Positions 48,572-57,274 of a stretch of 64,000 nucleotides of DNA are shown in pieces. Positions within the stretch are counted from its first letter, which is position 1; each line of letters starts with the position of its first letter. The notes beneath the pieces are model-generated. The model was not told the origin of the DNA. It was given only the letters and a program-made list of their open reading frames with translations, and did not search any database. Position numbers and translations under genes: made by a program. The stretch comes from Paucilactobacillus vaccinostercus DSM 20634 (GTDB taxonomy: Bacteria > Bacillota > Bacilli > Lactobacillales > Lactobacillaceae): the NCBI RefSeq assembly GCF_001436295.1, contig NZ_AYYY01000014.1, positions 1-64,000 of the forward strand, in the 5' to 3' direction.

Positions 48572-49816
48572 TTAATATTGGATCTTCGCACCATCACAAT
48601 CGGTTAAAGTAACGTCCTCACAGGTGACGTGACTCGTTGAATCAACGTTCAGACCGATATGGTCAGCCGTCACGGTTTCTGGAACCTCATTCGGCCGTAA
48701 ATCAAACTGTGTGGTCGTGCTAAATGGTCTCGTTAATGCTAGTTTAACATTTTTGAACGTCAAATCACGGACAGTTCCACCATCGGCATACACAAATATG
48801 CCATTTCCGGCCTCACAAGTCACATTTTCAAATTGAATTGCTTCGATTACCTGACCGGTTAAATCCGTTGCTCGATCCCGCGGGGCCAAGGTCACGTAGA
48901 TCGGCTCACCTGAGCCCCACCATTCTTTAGTAAACGTCTTCGTCTTAATTGAAATATTGCGAAACGAAATATGACGCGCACTACCTGGATCACGTAATTG
49001 AAAAGCAATGCCGCGGTTCGTATCGCGAATGACTAAATCACTAAACTGGCAATTTTCAAAATTACCAAAGCTACTACTCCCAAACTTAACGGCGGAACTA
49101 CGGGTGATTAGCGTGCATCGGGTCACGGTTAAGTCCGTGCAATCCCCATACTGTGCAGTTTCTTCCGTACACTTCGGGCAGATCGCATCGTCGCCCGTTA
49201 CAATCTCACAATCGTGAATCTTAGTATGCTTACTCCGATCCACATCAATGCCATCGGTGTTGGGCATCCGCATTTCGTTATGAATCTTAATCGCGTCAAT
49301 CTCCGTGTCCTCACAGCCCACCAGATGAACCGTCCAAAACGGTGCATTCTGAATGGTGACACCACTTATTTTGACATGGGTACAGGCTTCCAGATACACC
49401 GTCATGGGCCGCGGATAATGGTAAAACTTCAGATGTTGTTCGTTTCCCTGATGTGGGTAAATAAACGCTTCGTAATGCCCATCAATTGTACCCGCACCGA
49501 CAATCGCAATATCCGTCGCCCCGGTCGCCGTAATTAATCCGGTAATCGGTGTTTGATTCTTGATAAGCTCGAAAGGCCCCGGGCGTTTAATGTAGCGCGT
49601 TTCATCCCCGGTCCCTTTGAGAACGGCCCCCGCTTCCAACCGTAGCGTAACGTGGCTTTTTAATTGAATGCCATCAATCATATAGGTACCCGCACCGGGA
49701 ACCACCACCTCACCACCACCGGCAGCAAAACAGCGATCAATCGCGGCCTGAATGACTTTAGTTGCATTTTGATGCAGTGCTTCAAACGGATGGTGCGTTA
49801 GAATGTTAATCTGCAT
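48572..49816 (-). CDS. Glycoside hydrolase family 28 (polygalacturonase-like)
   Basis: A 414-residue right-handed parallel beta-helix enzyme. The GH28 catalytic Asp residues are in PNTDGIDVD (near residue 195) and VTGDDAI (near 218). The usual S/G-HG motif reads SSAVKFGS here, as in some exo-acting or rhamnogalacturonan-related members. No signal peptide, so it acts on imported oligogalacturonides or rhamnogalacturonan fragments. The order GH28, lactonase suggests one transcript. Exact substrate not determined; an unsaturated-uronate or xylogalacturonan fragment is possible. Confidence 0.83.
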   Translation of the reverse strand: MQINILTHHPFEALHQNATKVIQAAIDRCFAAGGGEVVVPGAGTYMIDGIQLKSHVTLRLEAGAVLKGTGDETRYIKRPGPFELIKNQTPITGLITATGATDIAIVGAGTIDGHYEAFIYPHQGNEQHLKFYHYPRPMTVYLEACTHVKISGVTIQNAPFWTVHLVGCEDTEIDAIKIHNEMRMPNTDGIDVDRSKHTKIHDCEIVTGDDAICPKCTEETAQYGDCTDLTVTRCTLITRSSAVKFGSSSFGNFENCQFSDLVIRDTNRGIAFQLRDPGSARHISFRNISIKTKTFTKEWWGSGEPIYVTLAPRDRATDLTGQVIEAIQFENVTCEAGNGIFVYADGGTVRDLTFKNVKLALTRPFSTTTQFDLRPNEVPETVTADHIGLNVDSTSHVTCEDVTLTDCDGAKIQY

Positions 49817-49906
49817 TGTCTTCCCCCTTTTCCCTAGTTCTGCCTCACAATCGTCGCCTTGACGCAGCTACACGCGAATCAGAAATGCGATGCGAGGTAT
49901 TAACTC

Positions 49907-49941
49907 GAAAAGGGCTGGGAATTTTTCCCAACCCTTTTCTC
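49907..49941. terminator. Hairpin between uxaC and the GH28 gene
   Basis: GAAAAGGGCTGGGAA pairs with TTCCCAACCCTTTTC with one mismatch. On the minus strand it would end the uxaC transcript before GH28. Confidence 0.75.
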
Positions 49942-49977
49942 CGGATTCATAACTGCTGATAGGACAGTTACTAATAA

Positions 49978-51405
49978 TTATTGTTCTTTAAAGAAACCAA
50001 AGTAGTTGTACGCATTATTGTATGAAATGTCTTCCACAATTTGACCAAGATAGTCTTCGTCATTTGGTACTTGGCTCCGTTCAACGAGGCCACCAATGTA
50101 GTCACAGAGCACCCGACGGAAGTATTCATGGCGTGGATACGAAAGGAAGCTCCGAGAATCGGTTAACATTCCGACAAAGTTAGCTAATAGGCTTTGTTCA
50201 GCCATTACCCGTAGTTGTTCTTGCATTCCTTCACGGGTATCGTTAAACCACCATGCACATCCGAGTTGCAACTTCTGGGTCACACCGCCGGCATAGAAGT
50301 CGCCCATCCCAGTTGCTAGCTGCATCCAGTCATTTGGATTAAGTGAGTACAAGATCGTCCGTGGAATATTGTCTTCGTCTTGCATGTCCGTCAATAGATC
50401 GACCAGTTGGCCGGCAATATCAGGTTGCGTTCCCATTGAATCGAAACCAGTATCCGCACCCAGCTTCTTAAACATTGGCCGGTTAGCATTCCGCACTGCA
50501 TTGACGTGGAACTGCATCGTCCAGTCAAACTTGTGGTTTAGCCGCATCAAAGCTTCGATCAGAGCGGTCGAGTAGGCATCGATTTCATGAGCATCCAAGG
50601 CTTCATTGTTCCGCCCCTTGTCAAAGATTGCTGCTAATTCAGCATCTGAAACTTTAACAAAGTGGAATGTATTTAATCCGTGATCTGATAAACGACCACC
50701 CAAGCTATTAAAGAATTCGAAGCGTTGTTCGAAGGCGGCAATCAATGATGGGAAGTCAGTAATTTCGACACCCGCAGCCGCTCCTAATTCCTTCAGGTAA
50801 TCTCCGTATGTGTCAGCAGCAATGTTGAAGGCCTTGTCTGGCCGCATAGCTGGCAAAACTTTAAAGCCGTTAGCGGCTTCTTCCTTCTTCAACAAAACGT
50901 GATACTTCAAATCAGAGGCGGGATCGTCAGTCGTGCAGACAGCCTTCACGTTTGAATTTTTGATGAGGTTCCGTGGCTTGAAGTCGTCAGTGGCGAGTAA
51001 GGCGTTGGCCTTGTCCCAAACCATCTTGGCGTTTTTCTTAGTGAATGGTTCTGAAATACCGAAGAACCGTTGGAGTTCCAAATGGGTCCATTCGTAAAGT
51101 GGGTTACCAATGGCCTTTTCAATGGTGCCAGCCCATTCTACTAATTTTTGATATTCATCGCCGTCACCGGTAATGAATTCTTCGTCAACCCCGTTGGCCC
51201 GCATTAAGCGCCACTTATAGTGGTCACCAAACGTGCCATCGTTGATCCAAATCCGGCTTAAGTTCGGATAGTTTTTGTTCTCATAAATTTCCTTTGGATT
51301 TAAATGACAGTGATAATCGATGATTGGCATCTTTTCGGCATGGTCGTGAAACAGCTTCTTACCCATTTCATTTGTTAACAAGAAATCTTGATCTAGTAAA
51401 CTCAT
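49978..51405 (-). CDS. uxaC: Glucuronate isomerase
   Basis: Interconverts D-glucuronate and D-fructuronate (and galacturonate/tagaturonate), the first step of hexuronate catabolism. The 475-residue length is standard. MPIIDYHCHLNPKEIYENK contains the metal-binding His-x-His, and the RLSDHGLNTFHF and MLTDSRSFLSYPRHEYFRR segments are characteristic. AAAGGGG is about nine bases before the ATG chosen. It lies downstream of the GH31 gene on the same strand with a 64-base gap, so it may share the transcript that starts at the GPH symporter. Confidence 0.93.
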   Translation of the reverse strand: MSLLDQDFLLTNEMGKKLFHDHAEKMPIIDYHCHLNPKEIYENKNYPNLSRIWINDGTFGDHYKWRLMRANGVDEEFITGDGDEYQKLVEWAGTIEKAIGNPLYEWTHLELQRFFGISEPFTKKNAKMVWDKANALLATDDFKPRNLIKNSNVKAVCTTDDPASDLKYHVLLKKEEAANGFKVLPAMRPDKAFNIAADTYGDYLKELGAAAGVEITDFPSLIAAFEQRFEFFNSLGGRLSDHGLNTFHFVKVSDAELAAIFDKGRNNEALDAHEIDAYSTALIEALMRLNHKFDWTMQFHVNAVRNANRPMFKKLGADTGFDSMGTQPDIAGQLVDLLTDMQDEDNIPRTILYSLNPNDWMQLATGMGDFYAGGVTQKLQLGCAWWFNDTREGMQEQLRVMAEQSLLANFVGMLTDSRSFLSYPRHEYFRRVLCDYIGGLVERSQVPNDEDYLGQIVEDISYNNAYNYFGFFKEQ

Positions 51406-51469
51406 TGATATCGTTCCCCTTTGCATAAATTAATTTTAATTTTTGAATCATCTTAGTTGAATGTAACCC

Positions 51470-53965
51470 CTAAATTGAAATGAGGTCCTTGACACTAAAG
51501 CTAATTTGAACTTGGTACTGGGCCACTTTCTTGTTGGCGTATCGGATTTCGACTTGTCGGTTTTCGCCGTTAAAGTACCAGCCTTCCGCCGCATTGGTGA
51601 ACTTATCGAAATTCAAGAACTGTGGTACGGCTTGTCCATCAATCGCAATGCTAAATGGCGCCACCTTCGGACAGATCACTGATAAGACCATCTTTTCAAC
51701 CTGGGTCTTGTAATCACCCTTGTTCGTCACATCAATAGTGACCCCACTTTCAGCGGGCGTAACCGCATAGGTGGTTGTTAAAAATTCGCCTTGTTGATAA
51801 TCATTCGTCCGACCATCATCTTCGTAGACCGTAAAGCTCGTTGCCGTGCTTGGCTCAATCAATAGGTTCAACTTATCGATTGGATCGTTATGCAAGTTTT
51901 GTACTTCCGGACTCCGTGGGACAATGCTCCCCGTTCTCAGGAAGAGGGGCACTGATGAAATGTCTACCGGAATATGAATTGTTTGACCACCCTCATAGTA
52001 TTTCGAGGTCTTTAATTCGTACCACGATGCACCAGCTGGCAGGTAAACATCCTTGACGGTCTGTCCCTTGTCCAAGACATTGGCTACCAATAGCGATGGG
52101 CCAAGCATGAACTCAAAACTTTCTTCCGCAACCTTGGGATCATCTTGGAACTCGTAAACGAGTGGCCGCATAATCGGTGAGCCCTTCGTCGAAGCTTCAA
52201 ACAACAGTGAGTAGAAGTATGGAATTAAGGTATACCGTAATTTAATCGCTTCACGAATGTATTTTGTGTATTCAGGATACATCCATGGTTCCGTAACTGT
52301 GTTATCCGTATTCGAGGAATGAATCGAGAACCGCGGTTGGAAGACCCCATTTTGAACCCAGCGAACAAAGAGTTCTGGTTCAGGCGCGGGACCATCAAAT
52401 CCACCGATGTCGCATCCTTGGTTGGCAACCCCCGAAAGGCCCATTCCAAGGATCGTCGGCACATTATATTTCACGTTCGTCCAACTCGTCCCGTTATCTC
52501 CAGCCCAGGTCTGCGCGTATCGTTGAATCCCGGCAAACCCTGCTCGGTTAGTGAGGTACGGCCGAATATTAGGGTCATAGTTGTGCAAAGCATCCTTGGC
52601 CGTTTTCGCCATCATGGTCGACATAATTGGTTTTACGGCGCCAATCTTCTTCTTGAGTCCTTCGGCGTCGACCTGGGCCTCGTTATCGTTAATTTCATAT
52701 TCATTGTTATCGTTCCACAATGATGTAATTCCAATCGACAATAACGATTCCGTCATATGATCGGCCCATTCCTGACGACCGGCTTCACTAGTAAAGTCAA
52801 CGAAGTGCGCGGGGCCACCCCAGTACTGATCAAGTTGTGAGGCACTACCATCTGGCGTCTTAACAAAGGCGTCGTGTGCTTCAAAATCATCGGTCAGAGG
52901 ATTAGTTGTTAACAGGCCGGGCTTGATGTTCGGTGACAGTAGGACACCACGTTTCTTTAGCTCTGCCACAAACTGCTTTGGATCCGGGAAACGCGTCTTA
53001 TTCCAGTTAAAGACGTAACGCTTGCCGTCCTGACCGCTGGTATAACCAGAGGAAAGGAAGAAGCCATCGCATGGAATGCCATACTTTTTGCAGGTATCCA
53101 CGAAATCTAGGATCGCATCGTCAGCATGTTCGTCCAGTTCGGTATAGTACATCGTCGATCCCATGTACCCCAACGAAGCCAGGGGCGTCATTGCACTCTT
53201 ACCAGTGAGGTCGGTGTAGTGTTCCACAACATCTTTAATCGTGGGACCACCGATAAAGAAGACGTCTAAATCGCCACCGTCACACTGGAAGTAGCTGTAG
53301 CGCAACCAATAGTTACTATGCTCGCTATCCATATCAAAGACGGAATCATACGAGTTATTGTAAAATAGGCCACTAGCAACATTGTTGTCACCATTTAAAT
53401 CAATATAAAACGGAATCATTTTGTAGAGCGGATCCGACTTAGCGGCGTTCCAACCGAGTGAATCGGTATTATGCATCCGCATGCGGCGCTTGTACTTATT
53501 TAATTCACCGGACTTTTCACCAAAGCCGTAGAAGTAATTATGATCACCCATCGCACTATAATGGAAGGAACGTCCTAATTCATCTTGTGCAAAGGCGCGT
53601 TTTGCCAAGTCTTTATGCACCACATTCCCATTTTGATCGACAATTTCGAACATGAATGGTTCTGTGTAAATGTTCAACGTGTACTTGCCGGTCGAAACCG
53701 CGTAACCGAAATCCGTGGTTTGCAAGTGCGTTGGTAATGCTTGAACCCGGGTTCTTTCATCGCCTAATAACTCGTCAGTCTGGTCATCCCAAGCCGTTTT
53801 CGCCAGTGCGTAAGACTCTTCTGGGGCAAATTCATCATCAAACGTGCCGCGCATTCTAATGATGTTTTCATCCAACAGATAGACTCTAAACTGCGCACCG
53901 TTGGTTTTTAATTCCAAGAAATCGTCATGATCAACAATCTCTAACAATTTTGTACTTAACTTCAT
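51470..53965 (-). CDS. Glycoside hydrolase family 31 (alpha-glucosidase/alpha-xylosidase)
   Basis: A retaining alpha-glycosidase of 831 residues. The nucleophile Asp lies in SLWNDNNEYE (about residue 420) and the acid/base Asp in WAGDNGTSW (about 490). The N-terminal beta-sandwich and two C-terminal beta domains follow the family plan. No signal peptide. The ATG at 53965 follows AGGGAAA; an upstream in-frame start would add 27 residues through the intercistronic hairpin. Alpha-xylosidase on xyloglucan or isoprimeverose is a possibility given the symporter next to it, but alpha-glucosidase cannot be excluded. Confidence 0.88.
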   Translation of the reverse strand: MKLSTKLLEIVDHDDFLELKTNGAQFRVYLLDENIIRMRGTFDDEFAPEESYALAKTAWDDQTDELLGDERTRVQALPTHLQTTDFGYAVSTGKYTLNIYTEPFMFEIVDQNGNVVHKDLAKRAFAQDELGRSFHYSAMGDHNYFYGFGEKSGELNKYKRRMRMHNTDSLGWNAAKSDPLYKMIPFYIDLNGDNNVASGLFYNNSYDSVFDMDSEHSNYWLRYSYFQCDGGDLDVFFIGGPTIKDVVEHYTDLTGKSAMTPLASLGYMGSTMYYTELDEHADDAILDFVDTCKKYGIPCDGFFLSSGYTSGQDGKRYVFNWNKTRFPDPKQFVAELKKRGVLLSPNIKPGLLTTNPLTDDFEAHDAFVKTPDGSASQLDQYWGGPAHFVDFTSEAGRQEWADHMTESLLSIGITSLWNDNNEYEINDNEAQVDAEGLKKKIGAVKPIMSTMMAKTAKDALHNYDPNIRPYLTNRAGFAGIQRYAQTWAGDNGTSWTNVKYNVPTILGMGLSGVANQGCDIGGFDGPAPEPELFVRWVQNGVFQPRFSIHSSNTDNTVTEPWMYPEYTKYIREAIKLRYTLIPYFYSLLFEASTKGSPIMRPLVYEFQDDPKVAEESFEFMLGPSLLVANVLDKGQTVKDVYLPAGASWYELKTSKYYEGGQTIHIPVDISSVPLFLRTGSIVPRSPEVQNLHNDPIDKLNLLIEPSTATSFTVYEDDGRTNDYQQGEFLTTTYAVTPAESGVTIDVTNKGDYKTQVEKMVLSVICPKVAPFSIAIDGQAVPQFLNFDKFTNAAEGWYFNGENRQVEIRYANKKVAQYQVQISFSVKDLISI

Positions 53966-54007
53966 GGATTTCCCTACTTTCTGTGTGTGAGTGGTCTGGT
54001 AAAAGTG

Positions 54008-54050
54008 AAGTGCCCGTTTACCGAAAACCTTCAGTAAAACGAGCACCTTA
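54008..54050 (-). terminator. Intercistronic hairpin between symporter and GH31 genes
   Basis: On the minus strand GTGCTCGTTTTAC pairs with GTAAACGGGCAC (two mismatches) and TTCACTTTT follows. The weak T tail suggests partial termination or 3'-end protection of the symporter message. Confidence 0.5.
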
Positions 54051-54134
54051 CCTAATTTGTTGAATCACGCTTTTTGACGTGAAGAAACCTTAGATAATAA
54101 ATACCGATCGGTTTTTTCATTCATTTTTTAGTTA

Positions 54135-55562
54135 TTATTTTTCTTCTGAAGCTTCTTCAGCAGCATTGGCATTGTGCAGTTTTTCAAGCTTAGCAGCGTT
54201 TTCGTTCACACGCTTTTTGCTCAATGGGTAGAAGAAGAGCAAGATCAAGGCAGCGGCAGCCAAACATACAGTTGGAACACCAGTAGCTAACATGTAGATC
54301 TTGTCAACAACGGCAGTCGTTTGAACGGCACCACCACCAGTTGATGATTGGTAACCAATAAAGGTTAACATGAAACCACCAAATCCACCGGCGATTGCTT
54401 GGGCAACCTTACGAGCGAATGAGTTCACACCATAAACGATCCCATCTTCACGGACCCCAGTGATCACTTCGTGGTTATCAATAACATCGGTGATGAAGGC
54501 CCAAACCATCAGGTTGAACATTCCGGCACCAAGTGAACCAAAGAATAACATAACTAGGTAGAAACCAGCACTATGGGTGTGCACAATCATCAAAGTTCCG
54601 TAGATTAAGGCCCCGATGATTAAGGCAACGATAGAGGTTTCCTTACGACCAAAACGACGAGTTAAGAAGTTACTGAATGGTGCTAATAAAATAACGGTAG
54701 CAAAGTTAAAGATCAAGGCGATTGACATAGCAGTCTTGTTCATGAAGTAATCGTTGAACAAGTATGAAATCAATGTTCCTGACAAGTTTTGGTTAATAAC
54801 GATCACGATATCAACTAAAACCAAGATCAAAAGGGCACGGTTTTCGAACAGGCCTTTAACCACGCGACCCAAAGGAACAGGTTCGCTCTTTTCAGTCCGC
54901 ACACGTTCTGTGGTCATGTGTGTGGTCAATTGGTAGCAAATCCAGCCCAAGACGGCGCAGGCAACAACCACCCAGAAGAAGCGGCTTCCTGAAATCTTTT
55001 GTGAAGCGCCGATGTAGATGAACATTGGGATGATGTAACTAGTAATCGCACTCCCTAAAGCAGAACCCATGGCACGGAACGTTGATAATGACGTCTTGTC
55101 GTTAGGATCTGAACTAATAGCTGAGGCCATTGAGCCGTAAGGGATGTTAACTGATGAGTAGAAAATCCCCCATGCAAGATAGGTTGCGAAAACCCATACT
55201 AACCGGAATGGTAAGGCCCAACTTGAAACGATTGGCACGAATAACAGAACCAATGAAATCAAGAGTGGGTAACGCATCCGGTTCATCCAAGGCTTGAACC
55301 GGCCAATTTTGTGTAACTTACTGTTATCAACTAAACGACCAACAGTAATATCAGCGAACGCATCAACGAACCGGGCAATAATGAACAGGATCCCGACTTG
55401 GGCCCCGGTCAAACCAAGAACGTTCGTATAGAAAATCATTAAGAACGAGTTAACCACGTTAAATGAGAAGTTATTCCCAATATCCCCGAACATGTAACCG
55501 ATCTTATCTTTAATGCCAAACGGTGCAGCTTTAACTGTTATCGTTTTTTGTAATTTATCCAT
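54135..55562 (-). CDS. GPH-family glycoside/pentoside/hexuronide:cation symporter
   Basis: A 475-residue permease with 12 predicted membrane segments of the XylP/MelB/UidB type: KIGYMFGDIGNNFSFNVVNSFLMIFYTNVLG at the start and FADITVGRLVDNSKLHKIGRFKPW after segment 2 are diagnostic. It would import isoprimeverose, xylo-oligosaccharides or glucuronides with a cation. No EIIA-like regulatory tail is present; the C terminus is an acidic Ala/Glu-rich stretch. AGGAAG is eight bases before the ATG used. It is first in the order symporter, GH31, uxaC. Confidence 0.9.
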   Translation of the reverse strand: MDKLQKTITVKAAPFGIKDKIGYMFGDIGNNFSFNVVNSFLMIFYTNVLGLTGAQVGILFIIARFVDAFADITVGRLVDNSKLHKIGRFKPWMNRMRYPLLISLVLLFVPIVSSWALPFRLVWVFATYLAWGIFYSSVNIPYGSMASAISSDPNDKTSLSTFRAMGSALGSAITSYIIPMFIYIGASQKISGSRFFWVVVACAVLGWICYQLTTHMTTERVRTEKSEPVPLGRVVKGLFENRALLILVLVDIVIVINQNLSGTLISYLFNDYFMNKTAMSIALIFNFATVILLAPFSNFLTRRFGRKETSIVALIIGALIYGTLMIVHTHSAGFYLVMLFFGSLGAGMFNLMVWAFITDVIDNHEVITGVREDGIVYGVNSFARKVAQAIAGGFGGFMLTFIGYQSSTGGGAVQTTAVVDKIYMLATGVPTVCLAAAALILLFFYPLSKKRVNENAAKLEKLHNANAAEEASEEK

Positions 55563-55771
55563 ATTCTTCACTTCCTATGATTTATAAAAATATAATCTGA
55601 AAAATTGCAACAAACTATGAATCCATAAAATAACGAACCCCAGATCGGATTATTTCATTGAATCTCCTCCATTTGTCAAAAACAACCATACCGTCTCGTC
55701 TTACTGGTTTGCACTAGAATTCAAACTTCAAATACCCGTCAAGTGGTATATCAGATATTCAGTACACTAGG

Positions 55772-55800
55772 ATAATAATTCGTTTTGAAAGCGTTGTCAA
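55772..55800 (-). promoter_or_regulatory. GPH symporter promoter overlapped by cre
   Basis: Minus strand -35 TTGACA (55800-55795), 17-base spacer, -10 TATTAT (55777-55772). TGAAAGCGTTGTCA (plus strand 55786-55799) matches cre at all but one position and covers the -35 and spacer, so CcpA should repress. Confidence 0.7.
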
Positions 55801-55867
55801 CGCGTTCTAAAAATGCACACGGTAACATTTTTTGTTCAAAAACTGTTGAGACAGGCTCAAGCGTTGC

Positions 55868-55881
55868 TGCAAGCGGTTTCT
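55868..55881 (+). promoter_or_regulatory. Second cre-like site in the symporter/dehydrogenase intergenic region
   Basis: TGCAAGCGGTTTCT matches the consensus except for the last base. It lies 154 bases before the 2-hydroxyacid dehydrogenase gene. The rest of 55563-56021 shows no gene. Confidence 0.4.
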
Positions 55882-56021
55882 AGCATGTCCTATTTGGAAA
55901 AAAAGTTTTTTTACACTTTTTTGCTCACTCGCGTAAATAACCGTTAAATTGGGCGCTTTAGGTGGCTTTTCTCGGTCATTTCATTTAAAATAAAGCCAAT
56001 TTAATCGAGGATGTGATGTGA

Positions 56022-56981
56022 TTGTCTACGAAAAATTTACTTATCGTTTCACCTATTAAGGATGCTCAGCGCGCGCAATTTGCAGCAACGGGGGTTAATC
56101 TGGTCGAGCTTGATGACCTCAACCACCGAGTTGCGCCCAGCGCTATCAACATCATGTATGGCTGGAAGGCCGCCATCGGTGAGCAACTGCTTGCCGCGCC
56201 TCAGTCCCAGTTAGAATGGGTTCATGCCATCTCTGCCGGGGTTGACTCACTCCCCCTGGCCACCTTTGCACAACGGGGGATTAAGCTGACTAATGCGGCC
56301 GGTATTCATGCCCAAGCAATTAGTCAGTCCGTTCTCGCTTCAATCCTCTATTTTGTCCGTAGATTGGACATTGCAAGCCACAACCAACAAAAACAGCATT
56401 GGGCTCATCACGATGATCAAACACCCCACGTGATTGATGACTTTAAATACGTCATTTTTGGGACCGGTCACATTGGCCAACAAATCGCACGGTTACTAAA
56501 GTCCTTTGGGGGTTACACGATTGGGGTCAACACAACCGGCCATCCTGCTGAATACTTTGACGATACCATTAGCATTCAAAGCTTGGATAGTCGCGTCTGG
56601 CAAGCCGATGTCGTCGTAAACGTGATGCCGCTGACTGACACCACCCATCACTTTTTCAATCATGAGTTATTCGACCAATTTGCGCACCTCTTCTTATTTG
56701 TCAATGTCGGTCGCGGACCAGTTGTAGATTCCACCAGCGTCATTGATGGGATTAACAGTGGTCTCATTCAACACGCAGCATTGGACGTCTTTGAAACCGA
56801 ACCCTTGCCTGCCGACAGTCCTTTTTGGCACTTACCAAATACGCTCATTACGCCCCACAATACCGGCGTCATTACCCACTTCAAGAAAGCCCAAGCAGCA
56901 CTGTTTTTACCTAACTTGAAGCAGTACTTAACCGATGGGACCTTTAAAACAAACCAAGTTGATCTAACTAAGGGATATTAA
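56022..56981 (+). CDS. D-isomer-specific 2-hydroxyacid dehydrogenase family protein
   Basis: A 319-residue NAD(P)-dependent dehydrogenase. The cofactor motif is VIFGTGHIGQQIARLL (about residue 145); the catalytic Arg, Glu and His are in VNVGRGPVVD, VFETEPLPADSP and ITPHNTGV. It is of the GhrA/CtbP-like type and distinct from the enzyme at 36123. The start is TTG, with GAGG 12 bases upstream, a rather long spacing; an in-frame stop just before it rules out an earlier start. Substrate unknown; a keto acid from sugar acid breakdown is a guess from context. Confidence 0.82.
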   Translation: MSTKNLLIVSPIKDAQRAQFAATGVNLVELDDLNHRVAPSAINIMYGWKAAIGEQLLAAPQSQLEWVHAISAGVDSLPLATFAQRGIKLTNAAGIHAQAISQSVLASILYFVRRLDIASHNQQKQHWAHHDDQTPHVIDDFKYVIFGTGHIGQQIARLLKSFGGYTIGVNTTGHPAEYFDDTISIQSLDSRVWQADVVVNVMPLTDTTHHFFNHELFDQFAHLFLFVNVGRGPVVDSTSVIDGINSGLIQHAALDVFETEPLPADSPFWHLPNTLITPHNTGVITHFKKAQAALFLPNLKQYLTDGTFKTNQVDLTKGY

Positions 56982-56984
56982 TCT

Positions 56985-57035
56985 AAAAATAGTCGTTAAC
57001 CGTATTTTTGTAGATACGTTTAACGACTATTTTTA
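56985..57035 (+). terminator. Terminator after the 2-hydroxyacid dehydrogenase gene
   Basis: AAAATAGTCGTTAA pairs with TTAACGACTATTTT, with an inner CGTAT/ATACG pair. T5 follows. Confidence 0.85.
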
Positions 57036-57149
57036 TGATCTTATTAAATAGAATTAGTTTAAATTAACAACTAACTTAATTACGTCGGCAAAATGCGGGT
57101 TACTTACCAATTTACTTTTGCTTATAACTGTCCAACGATCGCACACTAT

Positions 57150-57190
57150 TTGACGAATTCGATTTTTATGCTATATTGAAAGCGGATTCA
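57150..57190 (+). promoter_or_regulatory. GH30 gene promoter with cre
   Basis: -35 TTGACG (57150-57155), 16-base spacer, -10 TATATT (57172-57177). TGAAAGCGGATTCA (57177-57190) fits the cre consensus fully and lies over the transcription start. Confidence 0.7.
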
Positions 57191-57274
57191 TGAATTAACT
57201 GGTATATCACCTTGTGTAACGATCATTACTCATTACCTTGATGAAATCCAGAATCAAAAAAGGGGCTGACTCAT

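Noticed and set aside
44331-55750. ATACCCGTCAAGTG repeated at about 44323 and 55731
   Set aside because: Several 14-base matches are expected by chance in 64 kb, and the two sites share no further flanking sequence or similar position relative to genes.
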